Origin: Dokdonia sp.
GTDB lineage: Bacteria > Bacteroidota > Bacteroidia > Flavobacteriales > Flavobacteriaceae
NCBI GenBank assembly: GCA_020630915.1
Contig: JAHDIF010000003.1
Span: 248,001-312,000 of the forward strand
Reading direction: 5' to 3'
Length of the DNA: 64,000 nucleotides
Under the pieces are notes generated by a model. That model did no database searches. It had not been told where the DNA came from and saw only the letters and a program-made list of their open reading frames with translations. Positions 47,106 to 55,925 of the stretch are shown here, piece by piece (position 1 is the stretch's first letter; the number at the start of each line of letters is the position of its first letter). The translations under genes and the position numbers were made by a program.

Positions 47106-48629
47106 TTGACCCAAGTTACTGCTTCCAATCAAACCACAGAAAAAGAATTATACGATTATCAACTTAAAGATCTAGACGCTGTTTTTGAGTGTATGGATCG
47201 TGAGTCTGAGGATTATAACTTACTCTATCAACTACCTACTGGTGGTGGGAAAACGGTCATTTTCTCAGAGATAGTGCGCAGGTATATCGCAAAGAACACT
47301 AAAAAGGTAGTAATCCTAACCCACAGGATCGAACTTTCGGCACAAACATCAAGAATGCTGTCTGAGTTTAATGTGCCTAATATGATTATCTCTAGTGATG
47401 TAAAAAATCTAGATGATGCAGAAGATTTAATGTGTTATGTAGCGATGGTAGAAACCTTGACCAATAGGTTACAAGAAGAGCAAATTACTCTTGAGGATGT
47501 AGGTCTTGTGATTATTGATGAGGCTCATTATAATTCGTTTAGAAAGCTGTTCAGTTATTTTCATAAGTCTTTTATATTAGGAGTAACCGCCACACCGCTT
47601 AGTTCTAATATTAAGCTCCCTATGAAGGATCATTATCAAGAACTTTTAATAGGAGAGAGTATTCCAGCACTTATAGATAAAGGATTCTTAGCAAAAGCAC
47701 AGACTATTAGTTATAATGTAGGGTTGTCTTCTTTAAAATTGGGTATTAATGGTGATTATACAGTAAAATCATCAGATATTCTCTATACAGATGCAAGTAT
47801 GCAAGAAAAGCTTCTTGGAGCTTATGAAGAAGAATCTGAAGGCAAAAAAACCCTAATCTTTAATAATGGTATTAATACTTCTAGATACGTCCAGGAGACC
47901 TTTAGAGAAGCAGGATATGCCATTAGACATCTTGATAACACGAGTAGTGCGAAAGAACGTAAAGAGATTTTAGAATGGTTTAAACATACGCCTGATGCTA
48001 TATTAACATCTGTGAGTATTCTTACTACAGGTTTTGACGAGCCTACGGTGGATACTATTATACTTAACCGTGCTACAAAATCCTTAACCTTGTACTTTCA
48101 AATGATTGGTAGGGGATCAAGAATATTGCCTCATAAGAAAACATTTAAGGTATTGGATTTAGGAAACAATGCTGCCCGTTTTGGATTATGGGAAGCACCT
48201 ATAGATTGGAAAGAAATTTTTGCATATCCAGACTTTTATCTTGAAAACTTGATAGGTGACGAAGAGATAGAACGCAACTTTGCTTATGTAATGCCGCCAG
48301 ACTTACGTAAAGAATTTAGCAATACAGACAAAGTGTACTTTGATATTAAAAAGGAGTACAAAAGAGTTGTTGCTGCGGGACAAAAAGCTAAAACCGCCTT
48401 GGATAACGCCGTAGAGCAACACGCGCTTATGGTAGTAGATAATAGTGAAGATGTTTTTGATGCACGTATCTTGGCTCGTAAACTACGCGAAGATATTGCA
48501 TATCGAGTGCGACAGTACTCTTACAGTATTATGAATAATACACAAAATTATCGCGATTGGTTACAGGAAGACTACGAAAGAAAGCTGCGTCTTCGTATCA
48601 ATCAAATATGTACAGAAAGGGATATGTAA
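47106..48629 (+). CDS. DEAD/DEAH (SF2) helicase
   Basis: 507 residues. The start is a TTG at 47106 (MTQVTASNQTTEKELYDYQLKDLDAVFECM); the first internal ATG would cut away the Q-motif-like YDYQ region, and the promoter is 40 bp upstream. Motif I QLPTGGGKTVIF, motif II IIDEAHYNSF (DEAH), motif III GVTATPL, and the second RecA domain with RHLDNTSSAKERKEILEWF, TSVSILTTGFDEP, FQMIGRGSRILPHK. This is like the ComF/UvrB-type DNA/RNA helicases of the RAD25/SSL2 sort. Target unknown. Its stop abuts the dipeptidase stop. Confidence 0.92.
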   Translation: MTQVTASNQTTEKELYDYQLKDLDAVFECMDRESEDYNLLYQLPTGGGKTVIFSEIVRRYIAKNTKKVVILTHRIELSAQTSRMLSEFNVPNMIISSDVKNLDDAEDLMCYVAMVETLTNRLQEEQITLEDVGLVIIDEAHYNSFRKLFSYFHKSFILGVTATPLSSNIKLPMKDHYQELLIGESIPALIDKGFLAKAQTISYNVGLSSLKLGINGDYTVKSSDILYTDASMQEKLLGAYEEESEGKKTLIFNNGINTSRYVQETFREAGYAIRHLDNTSSAKERKEILEWFKHTPDAILTSVSILTTGFDEPTVDTIILNRATKSLTLYFQMIGRGSRILPHKKTFKVLDLGNNAARFGLWEAPIDWKEIFAYPDFYLENLIGDEEIERNFAYVMPPDLRKEFSNTDKVYFDIKKEYKRVVAAGQKAKTALDNAVEQHALMVVDNSEDVFDARILARKLREDIAYRVRQYSYSIMNNTQNYRDWLQEDYERKLRLRINQICTERDM

Positions 48630-49922
48630 TTATCCTTGTATTCCTTTAGCCACTGCTTGGACTTCATCTAAAACTCTGAGTAAATTACCACTCCATAGCT
48701 GTTCTATTTGTGTTTGGGTGTAGCCTCTTCGCACCAACTCTACAGTAACATTGAGTGTCTCTGAAGCATCACTCCACCCTTCAATACCTCCACCACCATC
48801 AAAGTCTGAACTAATGCCTACGTGGTCTAATCCAATTTTCTCGACCAAGTAATCTATATGATCTACAAAATCTGATACATCTACAGCAGGAGGGAGGTTA
48901 TCCACTGTTTTAATCTTAGCCTTGAGTAGAGGTTGCATTTTAAGGTAGTCTTCATAATAAGCCATGCGCTTATCAATTGGCAATGCCATTACTTCTTTAC
49001 GCTCTAAATAGGCAATACCCATAGAATCTGCCACTTCTTTTGCGATTTCTTTTTCTGCCGCATCTCGTGCTTCGTGTTTTTCTGTATTGAGATAGCTCTT
49101 AAAAGCAACCGTTTGCACAACACCTCCGTTTTCTTTCATCCAACCCAGCTGTTCATCATCTAAATTTCGGCTATGATCACATAAGGCTCTAGCAGAGGAG
49201 TGGGAAGCAATAATGGGTGCCTTGCTCAACTCAATCATTTGTCTCATCGCCTCTTTACTAGGGTGAGAAACGTCTATCATCATACCTAGGCGGTTCATCT
49301 CTGCGATGACCTCTTTGCCTAATTCGCTCAATCCATTGTGTAGCCATACATTATCTGCCTCACCTGTATTACTATCACTCAACTGGCTATGACCATTATG
49401 CGCTAGAGACATGTAACGACCTCCTAGGTTATAAAATTTCTCAACGTTCTTGATATCTTCTCCTATGGGGTATCCATTTTCAATCCCAATCATGGCCACT
49501 TTTTTCCCAGACTTCCAGATATCTCTAGCTTCTTGAGAAGTGGTGGCAAGTTGTATCTGTTCTGGCGCAATTTCTTCACACAACTTTCGGATGGCTGTAA
49601 ACTTAGACATTGCATTATCAAAAGCTTTTGCATAGCCTTTTGCATTTAAAGAATCTTGTCCTGTATAGACTATAAACCATGGCACATCTAAACCACCTTC
49701 TTGCATCTTAGGAAGATTTACCTGTGAAGTTAGTTTTTGAGTATAGTTAATGGAGTCCGTAAAGTTCTTGACATTAATATCGCAGTGCGTGTCTAGAGTC
49801 ATTACGTCCCAATGAATTATTTGGGCCTTTTCAAGTAATTGTTCTTCGGTCATAGGTGTTTCAGTTTGAGCGCAACTGGTTACTAATAGGATTCCTAAAA
49901 AAGTGTATGCTAGTAATTTCAT
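48630..49922 (-). CDS. Membrane dipeptidase (M19), lipoprotein
   Basis: 430 residues. Lipobox in MKLLAYTFLGILLVTSCAQTE (Cys17). The binuclear zinc site is visible: LDTHCDINVKN (His, Asp), GIENGYPIGED, IDVSHPSKEAM and ASHSSARALCDHSRNLDD, with the last Asp in GISSDFDGGGGIEG. Family members cleave dipeptides of L- and D-amino acids, some beta-lactams. It should sit in the periplasm on a lipid anchor. The stop codon touches that of the helicase. Confidence 0.93.
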   Translation of the reverse strand: MKLLAYTFLGILLVTSCAQTETPMTEEQLLEKAQIIHWDVMTLDTHCDINVKNFTDSINYTQKLTSQVNLPKMQEGGLDVPWFIVYTGQDSLNAKGYAKAFDNAMSKFTAIRKLCEEIAPEQIQLATTSQEARDIWKSGKKVAMIGIENGYPIGEDIKNVEKFYNLGGRYMSLAHNGHSQLSDSNTGEADNVWLHNGLSELGKEVIAEMNRLGMMIDVSHPSKEAMRQMIELSKAPIIASHSSARALCDHSRNLDDEQLGWMKENGGVVQTVAFKSYLNTEKHEARDAAEKEIAKEVADSMGIAYLERKEVMALPIDKRMAYYEDYLKMQPLLKAKIKTVDNLPPAVDVSDFVDHIDYLVEKIGLDHVGISSDFDGGGGIEGWSDASETLNVTVELVRRGYTQTQIEQLWSGNLLRVLDEVQAVAKGIQG

Positions 49923-49975
49923 AGTGTGGTCGAGTTAAGAAGCTCTAAGATAGGAAAATGAAATAGGTTAGGTGC

Positions 49976-49989
49976 GCTTTCGCGAAAGC
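49976..49989. repeat. Dispersed palindrome, copy 16 (intergenic)
   Basis: Perfect GCTTTCGCGAAAGC, C/G-right-flanked, 54 bp before the dipeptidase start and just past the terminator's T-run of the 50057 gene. Confidence 0.95.
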
Positions 49990-49992
49990 AAA

Positions 49993-50033
49993 AAAAGAAC
50001 CCCGCCCCAGTATGAAAACTGTGACGGGGTTAA
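49993..50033 (-). terminator. Rho-independent terminator of the arginine-rich protein gene
   Basis: On the minus strand AACCCCG pairs with CGGGGTT around a 19-nt loop, followed by CTTTTTT. Confidence 0.8.
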
Positions 50034-50056
50034 CTAACCAACCAAAAATCTAATTT

Positions 50057-51316
50057 TTATCCTCTTCTAGAACTTGATGTTCTGTTAGCAGATTTTGAAC
50101 TGCGGTTGCCGCCGCTTCTTGTCGCTTTATTAGTTCTAGTAGAACTACTTCTCTGTGTTGCTCTAGAAGGAGTACTTCTTTTAGTACCTCTAGTAGCTGT
50201 TGTACTACGCCTTTTGCTACTAGGGCGACTTTGAGCTTTATGATCATATCCTCTTGAAGGCTTAGAAGCTACAGCCTTTCTAGACGTTGACTTCTTACTT
50301 GCTACAGGTCTTGAAGGTCTACCTTTTGAGTTAGGGTTTGTTCTACTCGTTAGTGGTCTTCCTTTTGCTACAGTACCTCTTGAGGGTTTGTTATATGATC
50401 TTTCTTTACGATCTCTTTTTTGAGCAATACCTCTGTCATTTCTATTATTTGAGATATAGCCTCTATTTGTTTTGGGATCTTTACGACCATCTCTAGAAAC
50501 GTTGTTTCCCCTATTATTTGTTCTTGTTCTCTCGTTACTTGCAATAGCGCGACGTCCTCTATTATCTGTACGCTCTACGCTTCTAAAACGCGCATTGTTG
50601 CGATCTACATTATCACGACGACCGTTATTGTGAGCTACGCGCCCTGTTTCTGGACGTCTAAAGTCTCTTCTTGCATTACGGTATCCATTTACATATCCTC
50701 TGTAATAGTTGTTTCTATGGTATGCATAGTTGTAACGTACAGGAGTATAAAATCTTCTGTATGGTGTTGTCCATACAAGACATCTGTTAAAGACTGGTCT
50801 GTAAAAGAAGTTGTGATACGGGTGAAACACATAGTTTCTGTTATAAACATTCACAAATCCTGTATAGTGACTAAATACGCCAAAATTATTATAGTGTATA
50901 AAAAGACCACCTACGTTTACAATACGATTTCTTCTGTAATTGATACGTACATCTCCAGCCTGCACAAGTCGTCCATAGTTATCATAAAATAAAGGTGTGT
51001 CTTCTATTTGGATAACCGCACCATACTGGTCATACTGTACATAAGGATCATAATCATATCCCGTATTAAAGCTTATTCCTACTGGCCCAGCATTTACTCC
51101 TACACTTACCCCTTGTACATAATTAGGGATGTAGAAATCAAACTCTCCATCTGGAAATACGGAGAATTCAATACCGTTCTCAACAAAAATATATTTGCTA
51201 CCATCGTAAACGGCGTTGTAACGTGTTGCCGTACTTTCTACGCTTTCATTAGACATTGCTAATGTTGTGCTGCTTAGGGTGATGAGTCCTATAAGTAAGA
51301 ATGCGAGCTTTTTCAT
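50057..51316 (-). CDS. Secreted protein with arginine/serine-rich basic tail, 419 aa
   Basis: Signal peptide MKKLAFLLIGLITLSSTTLAM. Residues ~25-190 are rich in Tyr, Phe, Asn and Gly (YDYDPYVQYDQYGAVIQIEDTPLFYDNYGRLVQ; NNFFYRPVFNR), like an exported beta-structured domain. From ~225 the protein turns into a disordered, extremely basic tail of RNNxxR, SKGRPSRP, TSRKAVASKPSRGYD, SSRRG. No family recognised. Extracellular DNA, RNA, or sulfated polysaccharide binding is plausible but only inferred. Flanked by its own terminator. Confidence 0.75.
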   Translation of the reverse strand: MKKLAFLLIGLITLSSTTLAMSNESVESTATRYNAVYDGSKYIFVENGIEFSVFPDGEFDFYIPNYVQGVSVGVNAGPVGISFNTGYDYDPYVQYDQYGAVIQIEDTPLFYDNYGRLVQAGDVRINYRRNRIVNVGGLFIHYNNFGVFSHYTGFVNVYNRNYVFHPYHNFFYRPVFNRCLVWTTPYRRFYTPVRYNYAYHRNNYYRGYVNGYRNARRDFRRPETGRVAHNNGRRDNVDRNNARFRSVERTDNRGRRAIASNERTRTNNRGNNVSRDGRKDPKTNRGYISNNRNDRGIAQKRDRKERSYNKPSRGTVAKGRPLTSRTNPNSKGRPSRPVASKKSTSRKAVASKPSRGYDHKAQSRPSSKRRSTTATRGTKRSTPSRATQRSSSTRTNKATRSGGNRSSKSANRTSSSRRG

Positions 51317-51587
51317 AATACTTGAATTTAAATTATAACTATTGTCATTATTTTGATTGACATTGTATAGGAATCAACTAGCGTGCCAAATTATTTAAAA
51401 TACTGATTATCAATAATTTAATAAATATTTAAATTGAATAGGATCTCTTTTTTTAGATATTTTATACACGTTACTGAATTATATAATTCCTTTTTTTATC
51501 ATGAAACATCTATATGCCTATCTATAATTTATGTAACAAATCATAATTGTCTTACACCAATAACTTATAATCAAACAAAAAACAATA

Positions 51588-52388
51588 ATGGAAGCACACG
51601 AAATAGATTATGAGATCTTAGGGGAAGAAATGCAATATGTAGAAATAGAACTAGACCCGCAAGAAGGGGTTATTGCAGAGGCGGGAAGTTTTATGATGAT
51701 GGAAGAGGGTATACGTATGGATACAATTTTTGGCGACGGATCTCAAAAAGATAACTCGGTAATGGGTAAAATCTTTGGAGCAGGTAAACGATTACTTACG
51801 GGGGAAAGTTTATTTATGACTGCTTTTTATAATGATGTACAAGGAAAGAAAAAAGTAAGTTTTGCATCTCCTTATCCAGGAAAGATAATTCCGATTGATT
51901 TGGCTCAGAACGGAGGTAAATTCATTTGTCAGAAAGATGCGTTTCTTTGTGCTGCAAAGGGAGTATCCGTGGGTATAGAATTTTCGCGTAAGCTAGGCAG
52001 GGGGTTATTTGGTGGAGAAGGGTTTATTATGCAAAAACTAGAGGGAGATGGTGTTGCCTTTGTGCACGCAGGAGGAACAACTCTCAAAAAAGAGCTAGCT
52101 CCAGGTGAGCGCTTAAAAGTTGATACGGGTTGTATTATAGGTTTTGATCATACAGTAGATTATAACATAGAATTTGTCGGGGGAATCAAGAATACCATTT
52201 TTGGTGGTGAAGGATTGTTCTTTGCAACCTTGTCTGGTCCTGGTACTGTTTATATACAGTCGTTGCCTTTTAGTAGGCTGGCAAATAGAGTCCTTGCACT
52301 AGCTCCTAGAGGAGGTGGAAAATCTAAGGGTGAAGGCTCTATTCTAGGCGGGATAGGTGATTTATTAGATGGTGATAATGGATTTTAA
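51588..52388 (+). CDS. AIM24 / TIGR00266 family protein
   Basis: 266 residues. The TIGR00266 pattern: VEIELDPQEGVIAEAGSFMMMEEGIRMDTIFGDGS, GAGKRLLTGESLFMTAFYND, KVSFASPYPGKIIPIDLAQNGGKFICQKDAFLCAAKGVSVGIEFSRKLGRGLFGGEGFIMQKLEGDG, GLFFATLSGPGTVYIQSLPFSRLANRV. The fold is a Gly-rich beta roll related to the mitochondrial AIM24 protein; role unknown. A T-variant palindrome at 51982-51993 is read FSRKL. Usual length. Confidence 0.92.
   Translation: MEAHEIDYEILGEEMQYVEIELDPQEGVIAEAGSFMMMEEGIRMDTIFGDGSQKDNSVMGKIFGAGKRLLTGESLFMTAFYNDVQGKKKVSFASPYPGKIIPIDLAQNGGKFICQKDAFLCAAKGVSVGIEFSRKLGRGLFGGEGFIMQKLEGDGVAFVHAGGTTLKKELAPGERLKVDTGCIIGFDHTVDYNIEFVGGIKNTIFGGEGLFFATLSGPGTVYIQSLPFSRLANRVLALAPRGGGKSKGEGSILGGIGDLLDGDNGF
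51982..51993. repeat. T-variant of the dispersed palindrome
   Basis: TTTCGCGTAAGC inside the AIM24-type gene, read FSRK. Confidence 0.6.
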
Positions 52389-52395
52389 AAGTTAC

Positions 52396-52421
52396 TTGTT
52401 TAACTCTAGAGTGTTAAACAA
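52396..52421. repeat. Inverted repeat TTGTTTAAC / GTTAAACAA
   Basis: A 9-bp perfect stem with 8-nt loop, eight bases after the AIM24-type stop codon. No T run on the plus side, so it is a weak terminator or an operator. Confidence 0.5.
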
Positions 52422-52534
52422 AAGAAAAAAATGTAAAATGTATAAACAAAATGTTTATCTTTAAGAAGACTTAAAACTTAGAGCTTATAAAACAATTTTA
52501 CTTTTTAAAATTAACCTAAACCCTAGTTTCGAAT

Positions 52535-52729
52535 ATGGCGCGAGCAATGTTTGAATACACGAAGACTGTACTTAAAAAAGTAAGTTTTGACAGCGTATTG
52601 TTTTGTAAAGAATTACAAAAAGCTATTAAGCGGCTTCTTCCTTACGAAATTGAAGAACTGCGGATCTGGATAAATAATCTTATAGAAGAGAATCCAGATC
52701 TTAATCAATGTTTAATCTATTTAAAGTAA
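52535..52729 (+). CDS. Conserved small protein, 64 aa
   Basis: The frame codes MARAMFEYTKTVLKKVSFDSVLFCKELQKAIKRLLPYEIEELRIWINNLIEENP, a compact helical protein. Similar short proteins that begin MFEYTK are, from memory, widely conserved in Bacteroidota, so the true start could be the ATG at 52547. A strong terminator follows at once. Function unknown. Confidence 0.75.
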   Translation: MARAMFEYTKTVLKKVSFDSVLFCKELQKAIKRLLPYEIEELRIWINNLIEENPDLNQCLIYLK

Positions 52730-52758
52730 AAAAAGACTCCTTCTGGAGTCTTTTTTTA
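52728..52758. terminator. Bidirectional terminator between the 64-aa gene and oxyR
   Basis: AAAAAAGACTCC pairs with GGAGTCTTTTTT, 4-nt loop. It overlaps the oxyR stop codon. Confidence 0.9.
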
Positions 52759-53694
52759 CTTTTGTAAGGGGCTTATAATCTGCACATTTTGAAAGAGTAT
52801 GGCTCCCTTTATAATTCCAGCAATAGTTGCTCGTAAGGCTTCTATAATTTGCATTTTCAACTCGCTTTTTGGATAGATAATACTTACCTCTCTTGCGGGT
52901 GAAGGTTCTTTAAAAGACTTAATATATATTTTTTCTTTTTCTGGTAAGTCTAATGTATGTAAGTATGGTAGTAGGGTCATTCCTAAACCTTCATTTGCCA
53001 GTTTTACTAAAGTCTCAAAACTGCCGCTTTCTAGTGCAAATGAGTCCTCATCATAATCTCTGGGAGCTTTACAAAGATTAATCACTCCATCCCGAAAACA
53101 ATGCCCATCCTCTAGTAATAACATGTCTGACAAGTCCAAATCTGAAGTTTCAAGGTCCTTTGTATTGTATAACCTATGATTAGAAGGCACATATGCCATA
53201 AATGGTTCATAATACAGAGGTCTTTCCTTTATATTATCGTTTTGTAAAGGTGTTGCGGCAATTGCGGCATCTAAGTGACCTTCTTCTAGTCGTTCTATGA
53301 TGGTCTCGGTGTTTAACTCTTCTATTTTGAGTTTAACCTTTGGGTACTTAATTATAAAATTTCTCAAAAACATAGGTAAAAGTGTAGGCATAACAGTGGG
53401 GATAACACCTAATCTAAACTCACCGCCTATAAACCCTTTTTGCTGGTCTACAATATCGTTGATGCGATTTGCCTCATTCACAATATTTTTAGCTTGGGTC
53501 ACTATTTTCCTGCCTATCTCTGTGAGTTCAATGGGTTTTTTACTTCTATCAAAAATGAGAATGTCTAACTCATCCTCTAACTTCTGTATTTGCATACTAA
53601 GAGTGGGCTGAGTGACGAAAGTTTTATCGGCAGCTTTGGTGAAATTTTTATATTCTGCAACGGCAAGAACGTATTTTAATTGAGTAATTGTCAT
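52756..53694 (-). CDS. oxyR: Hydrogen-peroxide regulator OxyR (LysR family)
   Basis: 312 residues from the ATG at 53694 (MTITQLKYVLAVAEYKNFTKAAD); ten extra upstream residues are an unlikely extension. The winged-helix HTH is TKAADKTFVTQPTLSMQIQKLEDELDILIFDRS. The ligand domain holds the redox loop EDGHCFRDGVINLCKA, whose two cysteines match the Cys199/Cys208 pair that forms the disulfide in OxyR. It should activate catalase and peroxidase genes when oxidised; katG at 40009 is a likely target though not adjacent. Confidence 0.94.
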   Translation of the reverse strand: MTITQLKYVLAVAEYKNFTKAADKTFVTQPTLSMQIQKLEDELDILIFDRSKKPIELTEIGRKIVTQAKNIVNEANRINDIVDQQKGFIGGEFRLGVIPTVMPTLLPMFLRNFIIKYPKVKLKIEELNTETIIERLEEGHLDAAIAATPLQNDNIKERPLYYEPFMAYVPSNHRLYNTKDLETSDLDLSDMLLLEDGHCFRDGVINLCKAPRDYDEDSFALESGSFETLVKLANEGLGMTLLPYLHTLDLPEKEKIYIKSFKEPSPAREVSIIYPKSELKMQIIEALRATIAGIIKGAILFQNVQIISPLQK

Positions 53695-53776
53695 AAAATT
53701 GCTATTGGATGAACAAAAATACAATTATCAATTTAACTTATAGCTATGTCCATTAAGTTAAGCATTTCTTATACAA

Positions 53777-53806
53777 AGAAAAGCACGCTTATAAGCGTGC
53801 TTTTCT
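53777..53806. terminator. Perfect 30-bp palindromic terminator
   Basis: AGAAAAGCACGCTTA and its exact complement TAAGCGTGCTTTTCT. It serves the 53826 gene on the minus strand. Confidence 0.8.
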
Positions 53807-53825
53807 ATAATTTATAACTAATTAG

Positions 53826-54242
53826 TTACATTTTTATATGTAGTGTCAAATCTTCAGTTCCCACAGTAAACTTTGCATCTGCAAAGTTAGGAGGCCCCAT
53901 TGCAAGTACATTACCAGAAGTCCCATAGGGTTCTTTAGGCATACCTGTTGGTTCAAAATCCATACGACCATTTTCATTAAAGTCGTGTAAAGTGATGATG
54001 CCATATTCACCCGGTGTAACATCTTCAAGAATAAGGGTAAGGGTTTTATTTTCTGGTTTTCCTTCTACACTATCAAGAGGTGCTGCTTTCATAAAAGTAG
54101 CCTCATCGTATAATGCTGCAGATACTTTTCCTTGATCATTAAGTAAATTGTCAAAGACTACTGTAATTGTTACTCCTTGCTCTTCTTGAGCAAATGCAAA
54201 AGATGATATTAGAAGTACGAATAATGTGGTAAGAGTTTTCAT
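53826..54242 (-). CDS. DUF2141 secreted protein
   Basis: 138 residues with a signal peptide (MKTLTTLFVLLISSFAFAQ). DUF2141 pattern: VTITVVFDNLLNDQGKVSAALYDEATFMKAAPLDSVEG, TLILEDVTPGEYGIITLHDFNENGRMDFEPTGMPKEPYGTS. The DFNENGRMD loop looks like a calcium-binding turn. It is probably periplasmic or surface; function unknown. An upstream -7-like box (TACATTTA) at 54284-54277 lies seven bases from palindrome copy 17. Confidence 0.9.
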   Translation of the reverse strand: MKTLTTLFVLLISSFAFAQEEQGVTITVVFDNLLNDQGKVSAALYDEATFMKAAPLDSVEGKPENKTLTLILEDVTPGEYGIITLHDFNENGRMDFEPTGMPKEPYGTSGNVLAMGPPNFADAKFTVGTEDLTLHIKM

Positions 54243-54291
54243 AATAAATTATTTATGTTATACTTGATTGATGGTGTAAATGTATGTACAC

Positions 54292-54305
54292 GCTTTCGCG
54301 AAAGC
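54292..54305. repeat. Dispersed palindrome, copy 17 (intergenic)
   Basis: Perfect GCTTTCGCGAAAGC, C/G-flanked to 16 bp, upstream of the DUF2141 gene and next to the inverted repeat at 54308. Confidence 0.95.
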
Positions 54306-54307
54306 GA

Positions 54308-54347
54308 ACAATTCACACCCAACTGTCATTTTTTAAGTGTGAATTGT
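54308..54347. repeat. 11-bp inverted repeat ACAATTCACAC / GTGTGAATTGT
   Basis: Perfect arms at 54308-54318 and 54337-54347 with an 18-nt loop. An operator-like structure in the divergent gap between the DUF2141 and TPR genes. Confidence 0.7.
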
Positions 54348-54484
54348 ATGGTTGATGCATTTGGAACAACTTTTGGCTTGATTATTGGCTGTTCATTACT
54401 ATGTTGACAACTATTAACTTGGAAAAGGGGATGGGATGTAAACATTATTAAATTTATCAATAGCTAATTCTAAGTAAAACTTAT

Positions 54485-55873
54485 ATGGGATTTCACCCTG
54501 AAGGAGAAAATGTATCGATTAGTCGCTTTGAGTCTATGCTCAAGACCAATAACGTACTATTTTTTGATGCAGAAGAATTTGAGTCTATTGCAAATCATTA
54601 CATCGAGACAGGTAAAATAGCCTTAGGAAGAAAGGCGGTAAACCTAGGCCTTGATCAACATCCATCATCCTTTAACCTAAAGTTGTACAAAGCAGAGATA
54701 TTTATTTTTGAAAATAAGTTCGATCTCGCAAACGATCTATTGACAGAACTTTACGAAATGGATCCTCATAATGAGGAGATTTATATTCAAAAGGCTAACA
54801 TATATAGTAAGCAAGACAATCATAAAAAGGCAATTGAACTTTTAGAAAGTGCTATAGATCTTACCGAAGATCCAGCAGATGTCTATTCTCTAATAGGTAT
54901 GGAGTACCTATTCTTAGATGATTTTAAGAATGCCAAGTTTAACTTTATGAAGTGCCTTGAGGTAGATGATCAGGACTATAGTGCGCTGTATAATGTAATT
55001 TATTGTTTTGATTTTTTAGAGCAGCATAAAGAGGCAATAGATTATTTAAACATGTTTTTAAATAAAAACCCTTACAGTGAAGTGGCTTGGCATCAAGTAG
55101 GGAAACAATATTTTGACCTTAAGAAATATGATAAAGCGCTTTCTGCTTTCGATTTTGCTATTATAAGTGATGATCGCTTTGTGGGAGCTTACCTAGAAAA
55201 AGGGAAAGTACTCGAAAAATTAGGCAGATTTAATGAAGCTCTTGAAAATTATCAAATTACCCTAGAACTTGAAGATCCTACATCTTTTGCACTCTTACGA
55301 ATGGGAAAGTGTTATGATAAGTTAGGGAGCGACGAGCTAGCCATAAAATATTACAGCCGTTGTGTACACGAAGATCCTTTATTAGATAACGGTTGGATAG
55401 CTATTACAGATTTCTATGCTAAGAGATTGAATTACCAGAAGGCTCTTTACTATATAAATAAGGCCATTAATATAGATGGTGAGAATGTTTTATACTGGAA
55501 GAGATATGCAAAAATTAATAATCGTCTCAAGTTTTATGAAGAAGCAGAACGTGGATACAGCAAAACACTTGAGTTAGGTAATTATGAGTTGGATACTTGG
55601 ATTAATAGAGCAGATATTCTTCTACAATTGGGAGAACATGATGCGGCCATTATTAATCTCACTCAAGCGATGGAATTCTATCCTGAAAATGCAGAAGTTG
55701 CCTTCAGACTATCTGGTTTGCATTACCTCAAAGGAAACGATATTCAAGGTCGATATTTCTTAATAAATGGTCTGAAATTAGATCCGGATTATGTTATAAT
55801 TTTAGAAGAATTATTTCCGTATCCTTTTTCAAAAAAGGAAGTGGTCTCACTTATCACGAAATATTCGAATTGA
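54485..55873 (+). CDS. Tetratricopeptide-repeat protein
   Basis: 462 residues, cytoplasmic by absence of a signal. At least eight TPR units are visible (for example YSALYNVIYCFDFLEQHKEAIDYLN, AWHQVGKQYFDLKKYDKALSAFDFAI, ALLRMGKCYDKLGSDELAIKYY, WKRYAKINNRLKFYEEAERGYSKTLELG). It probably makes a scaffold for protein-protein contacts; partner unknown. It opens a run of co-directional genes that continues with the two DUF368 transporters and aroE. Confidence 0.92.
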   Translation: MGFHPEGENVSISRFESMLKTNNVLFFDAEEFESIANHYIETGKIALGRKAVNLGLDQHPSSFNLKLYKAEIFIFENKFDLANDLLTELYEMDPHNEEIYIQKANIYSKQDNHKKAIELLESAIDLTEDPADVYSLIGMEYLFLDDFKNAKFNFMKCLEVDDQDYSALYNVIYCFDFLEQHKEAIDYLNMFLNKNPYSEVAWHQVGKQYFDLKKYDKALSAFDFAIISDDRFVGAYLEKGKVLEKLGRFNEALENYQITLELEDPTSFALLRMGKCYDKLGSDELAIKYYSRCVHEDPLLDNGWIAITDFYAKRLNYQKALYYINKAINIDGENVLYWKRYAKINNRLKFYEEAERGYSKTLELGNYELDTWINRADILLQLGEHDAAIINLTQAMEFYPENAEVAFRLSGLHYLKGNDIQGRYFLINGLKLDPDYVIILEELFPYPFSKKEVVSLITKYSN

Positions 55874-55925
55874 GTTCGGACATTCTGACCAAAACAAGTT
55901 ATTTTCGTGAGTAGAATTTCTTGTT

